Shown: piece by piece, positions 60,973 through 64,000 of the stretch | Layout of the letters: each line of letters begins with the position of its first letter | How positions within the stretch are numbered: position 1 is the first letter of the stretch | DNA from: Mycobacterium sp. 1164966.3 | Lineage (GTDB): Bacteria > Actinomycetota > Actinomycetes > Mycobacteriales > Mycobacteriaceae | Direction: 5' to 3' | NCBI RefSeq assembly: GCF_001665395.1 | Contig: NZ_LZSG01000005.1 | Coordinates: 186,001 to 250,000, forward strand | Length of the DNA: 64,000 bases | Notes under the pieces: generated by a model | The model's database searches: none | The model's input: only the letters and a program-made list of their open reading frames with translations | What the model was told of the DNA's origin: nothing | Translations under genes and position numbers: made by a program

Positions 60973-62529
60973 TCATACCGACCGGAATTGCTCGGCCACG
61001 GCACGTCTGTCGAGTGAGCCTTTCGCGGTGTGCGGCAACCCGCTGACCTCCTGGAAGCTGGCCGGCACCTCGAAGGGCGCCAGCCGATCGCGGCAAAACT
61101 CAGCGAGCTCCGCCGGCGCCGGCGCGGGCGACACGCGGGGCACAACCACTGCGGCCACCGTCTCCCCGTACATCTTGTCCGGCATACCGAAGACCGCTAC
61201 CTCCAACACATTTGGATGACAGGCCAGCACGCCCTCGACACGTTCGGGCGAGATCTTCTCGCCGCCGCGGTTGATCAGTTCCTTGATCCGGCCGCGGATG
61301 CTCAGGTCGCCGGCCGCCGATAGCGACCCCAGGTCGCCGGTGCGCAGCCATCCGTCGGTGAAGTTGGCGGCGGTTATCTCCGGGTCGCCGAGATAGCCGC
61401 GCACCACCGTGGGCCCGCGCAACCAGACTTCTCCGACCGCCTCCGCCGGCAGCGGATTCCCGTCCGGCCCGGCGATGCGGATCTGCGGGCCGGTGGACCT
61501 GCCGACCAGACCAGTTGCCCCAGAAGGGCTCTCGTTCTGATCGATACGAGTGGTGCTCACTTGGTGGGTCGCCTCGGTCATCCCGAACGCGCACACCACC
61601 GGCGCCGAAAACTCGTCGTGCAGCGCTTGCGCGGTCTCCGGAGTGAGTGGCGCGCTGCAACTTCGGATGAAGCGCAGCGTTGCTCTGCCATTCGGCGATG
61701 AATCGCTGCCCGCCCGCTCCAGCAGGATCTGGTGAATCGTGGGCACCGCGGTGTACCAGGTGGCCCCGACCGCCGAGATGTCATCCCAGAACGTGTGCGC
61801 CGAGAACCGCCCGCCGGCCGGCAGCAACACCGTCCCGCCGGATGCCAGGCTGGACAGCAATGCGGCGACCAGCCCGTGACCGTGGTACAGCGGCATCACC
61901 GCGACGGTCGCGTCCTGCGGACCGAGGCGATACCCGGCGATGACGGCCCGGATCGAGGTGTCGAGGTTCTCGTGTGTCCACGGGACCATCTTCGGCAGGC
62001 CCGTCGTCCCGCCGGTGAACATGATCATCGCGTCGTCGTCGCGCAACCCGGTAGGCGGCGTCATTTGGCTGGGGGCCGTGTCAGCGTCGAGCCGGACCGC
62101 CAGGCCGTTTTCGCCGGTGTCCACCGAGACCCGCCAGCAGCGCGGCATCGGCTCGCGCTGGTCGTCGGCCAGTACTACCCGCACGCCCGCCGCCTCGGCG
62201 CGGGTGTTCTGGTCGCTGACGGGCAACGCGGGGTCCAGCGGAACGACGACCATGCCCGCCCGCGACGCCGCCAGCAAACTGACAACGAACTCGGCGTTGC
62301 TGCCGGCCCGCAACGCAATCCGGTCACCCGGTTGCAAGCCACGCCGCTGGAGCCGGCCGGCCAGGTCATCGACCACGCGGATCAGGTCGGCGTAGCTGAC
62401 CGCTATCCGGTTGGTGCCGACGACAAGCGCCGCGGCGTCCGGCGACCGGATTGCCGTCACCTGGACCAGGTCGGCAAAGCGCGGGTTTTGCATTCCGTGG
62501 ATCACCTCCGCATTCGTGCGCACTGTCAT
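60973..62529 (-). CDS. fadD7: AMP-binding acyl-CoA synthetase FadD7 (possible oxalyl-CoA synthetase)
   Basis: A 518-residue adenylate-forming enzyme. P-loop MIMFTGGTTGLPKMV near 170, A5-type YTAVPTIHQ, GMTEATHQ near 325, and WLRTGDLGSLSAAGDLSIRGRIKELINRGGEKISPE with the catalytic Lys of the end near 505 (AKGSLDRR). It resembles plant AAE3 and yeast Pcs60 oxalyl-CoA synthetases, and the divergent oxcA supports that role. ATG at 62529 is used; the ORF extends further. Family name FadD implies fatty acids, which may mislead here. Confidence 0.93.
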   Translation of the reverse strand: MTVRTNAEVIHGMQNPRFADLVQVTAIRSPDAAALVVGTNRIAVSYADLIRVVDDLAGRLQRRGLQPGDRIALRAGSNAEFVVSLLAASRAGMVVVPLDPALPVSDQNTRAEAAGVRVVLADDQREPMPRCWRVSVDTGENGLAVRLDADTAPSQMTPPTGLRDDDAMIMFTGGTTGLPKMVPWTHENLDTSIRAVIAGYRLGPQDATVAVMPLYHGHGLVAALLSSLASGGTVLLPAGGRFSAHTFWDDISAVGATWYTAVPTIHQILLERAGSDSSPNGRATLRFIRSCSAPLTPETAQALHDEFSAPVVCAFGMTEATHQVSTTRIDQNESPSGATGLVGRSTGPQIRIAGPDGNPLPAEAVGEVWLRGPTVVRGYLGDPEITAANFTDGWLRTGDLGSLSAAGDLSIRGRIKELINRGGEKISPERVEGVLACHPNVLEVAVFGMPDKMYGETVAAVVVPRVSPAPAPAELAEFCRDRLAPFEVPASFQEVSGLPHTAKGSLDRRAVAEQFRSV

Positions 62530-62710
62530 CGACCGTGCCTGTTTTACTCCCTTATGAAAAGCACTTCCTGCGCGCCCGGCCCGGACGACGGTTCTGGGTC
62601 CCAATATCTGCACACACACACGACCGATAGCCACATTGATCCGGTTGAACTTGGACACCGACGAGAACCCGGGCCAAAGTGAGGACGAACCATAAGAAGG
62701 AGTCGGCCCC

Positions 62711-64000
62711 ATGTCCAGCAATTCCGCACCTCCCGGTGCAGCGTTGACCGACGGCTTTCACCTCGTCGTGGACGCCCTCAAGGCCAACGACGTCGCGACC
62801 ATCTACGGCCTGGTCGGCATCCCGATCACCGACCTCGCCCGAACCGCCCAGGCAGCCGGCATCCGGTACATCGGTTTCCGGCACGAGGCTTCCGCCGGCA
62901 ACGCCGCCGCCGCCGCCGGCTTTCTCAACGGTCGCCCGGGTGTGTGCCTGACGACATCCGGCCCGGGTTTTCTCAACGGCCTGCCCGCACTGGCCAACGC
63001 CACGACCAACTGCTTCCCGATGATCCAGATCTCCGGATCAAGCCGGCGGTCGATGGTGGACCTACAGCAAGGCGACTACCAGGACCTCGATCAGCTCAGC
63101 GCCGCAAGGCCGTTCACCAAGGCGGCTTATCGCATCGGCCGCGTCGACGACATCGGGCGCGGTGTCGCGCGGGCCATTCGTACCGCGAGCTCGGGCCGTC
63201 CGGGTGGTGTCTACCTTGACATCCCCGGCGAGGTCCTCAGTCAAGCGCTGGAGGCCACGGCCGCCGCCGACACGATTTGGCGGGTCGTCGACCCGGCTCC
63301 GCGGCAGCCGCCGGCCCCGGAGGCGGTTGAGCGTGCGCTGGAACTGCTGGCGCGTGCCCAGCGGCCGCTGATCGTGCTCGGCAAGGGCGCGGCGTACGCG
63401 CAGGCCGACGGCCTCGTTCGGGAATTCGTGGAGACCACCGAGATCCCGTTTCTGCCGATGTCGATGGCCAAGGGGCTGCTGCCGGATTCGCACCCGCAGT
63501 CCGCGGCCGCGGCGCGCTCGCTGGCGATAGCCCGCGCGGACACTGTCTTACTGGTCGGCGCCCGGCTCAACTGGCTGCTCGGCCACGGCGAGCCACCGCA
63601 ATGGTCGCCCGACGCCAAGTTCATCCAAATCGACCTCGCCGCTGCGGAATTCGACAGCAACCGGCCGATCGCCGCACCGCTGAGCGGCGACATCGGCTCG
63701 GTGCTGTCCGCGCTGCTCGACGGAGTGCGCGCGTGTTCCGTCGTCGCTCCGACGGAATGGGTCACCGAGCTCGCCGACCGTAAGGCAACCAACGATGCCA
63801 AGATGCGCCGGCGTCTGGCCGAAGATCCGCGGCCGATGCGGTTCTACAATGCGCTGGGAGCCATTCACTCTGTGCTGCAGGACAATCCGGACACATATGT
63901 GGTGAACGAAGGAGCCAACGCGCTAGACCTCGCGCGAAATGTCATCGACATGGAGCTACCGCGCCATCGGCTGGACACCGGGACATGGGGCGTGATGGGC
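62711..64000 (+). CDS. oxcA: Oxalyl-CoA decarboxylase, C-terminus cut by window edge
   Basis: The first 430 codons of a thiamine-diphosphate enzyme. The N-terminal domain has the catalytic Glu in YIGFRHEASAGNAAAAAGFL near 56. The middle domain holds LSGDIG and related nucleotide-binding strands. NEGANALDLARNVIDMELPRHRLDTGTWGVMG marks the start of the C-terminal ThDP domain. It decarboxylates oxalyl-CoA to formyl-CoA and CO2. AGAAGGAG stands before ATG 62711. It is divergent from fadD7 across a 181-base gap, which could carry a common regulator site. Confidence 0.94.
   Translation, partial: MSSNSAPPGAALTDGFHLVVDALKANDVATIYGLVGIPITDLARTAQAAGIRYIGFRHEASAGNAAAAAGFLNGRPGVCLTTSGPGFLNGLPALANATTNCFPMIQISGSSRRSMVDLQQGDYQDLDQLSAARPFTKAAYRIGRVDDIGRGVARAIRTASSGRPGGVYLDIPGEVLSQALEATAAADTIWRVVDPAPRQPPAPEAVERALELLARAQRPLIVLGKGAAYAQADGLVREFVETTEIPFLPMSMAKGLLPDSHPQSAAAARSLAIARADTVLLVGARLNWLLGHGEPPQWSPDAKFIQIDLAAAEFDSNRPIAAPLSGDIGSVLSALLDGVRACSVVAPTEWVTELADRKATNDAKMRRRLAEDPRPMRFYNALGAIHSVLQDNPDTYVVNEGANALDLARNVIDMELPRHRLDTGTWGVMG

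Overview
The window is chromosomal DNA from a mycobacterium, most likely a slow grower. It is GC-rich and carries mycobacterial signature genes: an antigen 85 mycolyltransferase, a PE/PE-PPE lipase, an exported F420-dependent hydroxymycolate dehydrogenase, EF-G2, a PtpB-type phosphatase and many F420, P450 and acyl-CoA enzymes. From memory of the M. tuberculosis H37Rv gene order, positions about 17,200-64,000 run collinear (inverted) with Rv0160c-Rv0118c, with insertions and losses. No tRNA, rRNA, IS element or CRISPR array was seen, and no gene-free gap exceeds 300 bases.

Region 1 (1-16,100) is accessory and catabolic. A seven-gene minus-strand operon with overlapping or near-overlapping genes encodes two proteins of unknown role, a P450, a zinc alcohol dehydrogenase, an HpaI-type aldolase, an NTF2-like protein and an SDR. 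Next come a CaiB CoA-transferase broken by an in-frame TAA, a DUF427 protein, then acyl-CoA dehydrogenase, LLM flavin oxidoreductase and thioesterase on one strand. SMP-30 lactonase, thioesterase and TetR lie on the other. Three copies of the 24-bp motif TGACACTT-N10-TTGTAA sit upstream of three of these transcription units and suggest one regulon. An FAD oxidase, an FabG3-like hydroxysteroid dehydrogenase and a DapB-fold oxidoreductase follow.

Region 2 (16,200-30,500) holds a hydrolase, the PE-PPE lipase, a TetR, a 41-residue small ORF with a strong terminator, pntB-pntAb-pntAa, fadE2-ptbB, an SDR, an aldehyde dehydrogenase, a TIGR00027-type methyltransferase, and a pirin-TetR operon whose gene junction is tandemly triplicated.

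Region 3 (30,700-45,100) holds dps with a SigF-like promoter, an AlkA-like glycosylase, small NTF2-fold and DUF427 proteins, a methyltransferase, msrA, and cyp138 divergent from a TetR gene with twin GGTAC-N6-GTACC palindromes between them. A TOBE protein, an LLM oxidoreductase, an SRPBCC protein and a desaturase/reductase pair with a divergent TetR follow, then a GNAT protein and fgd2 (ketomycolate formation).

Region 4 (45,300-64,000) holds a KSI-like protein, fadE1, htdZ, a DUF4232 protein, a phosphoesterase, a MarR-ABC exporter operon, fbpC, the treS-mak trehalose/maltose-phosphate operon, pepA, fusA2, and fadD7 divergent from oxcA, a plausible oxalyl-CoA pair.

Palindromic repeats of at least three families sit between genes. 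The two copies of one family share even their loop sequence, so they look like dispersed elements and not independent terminators.
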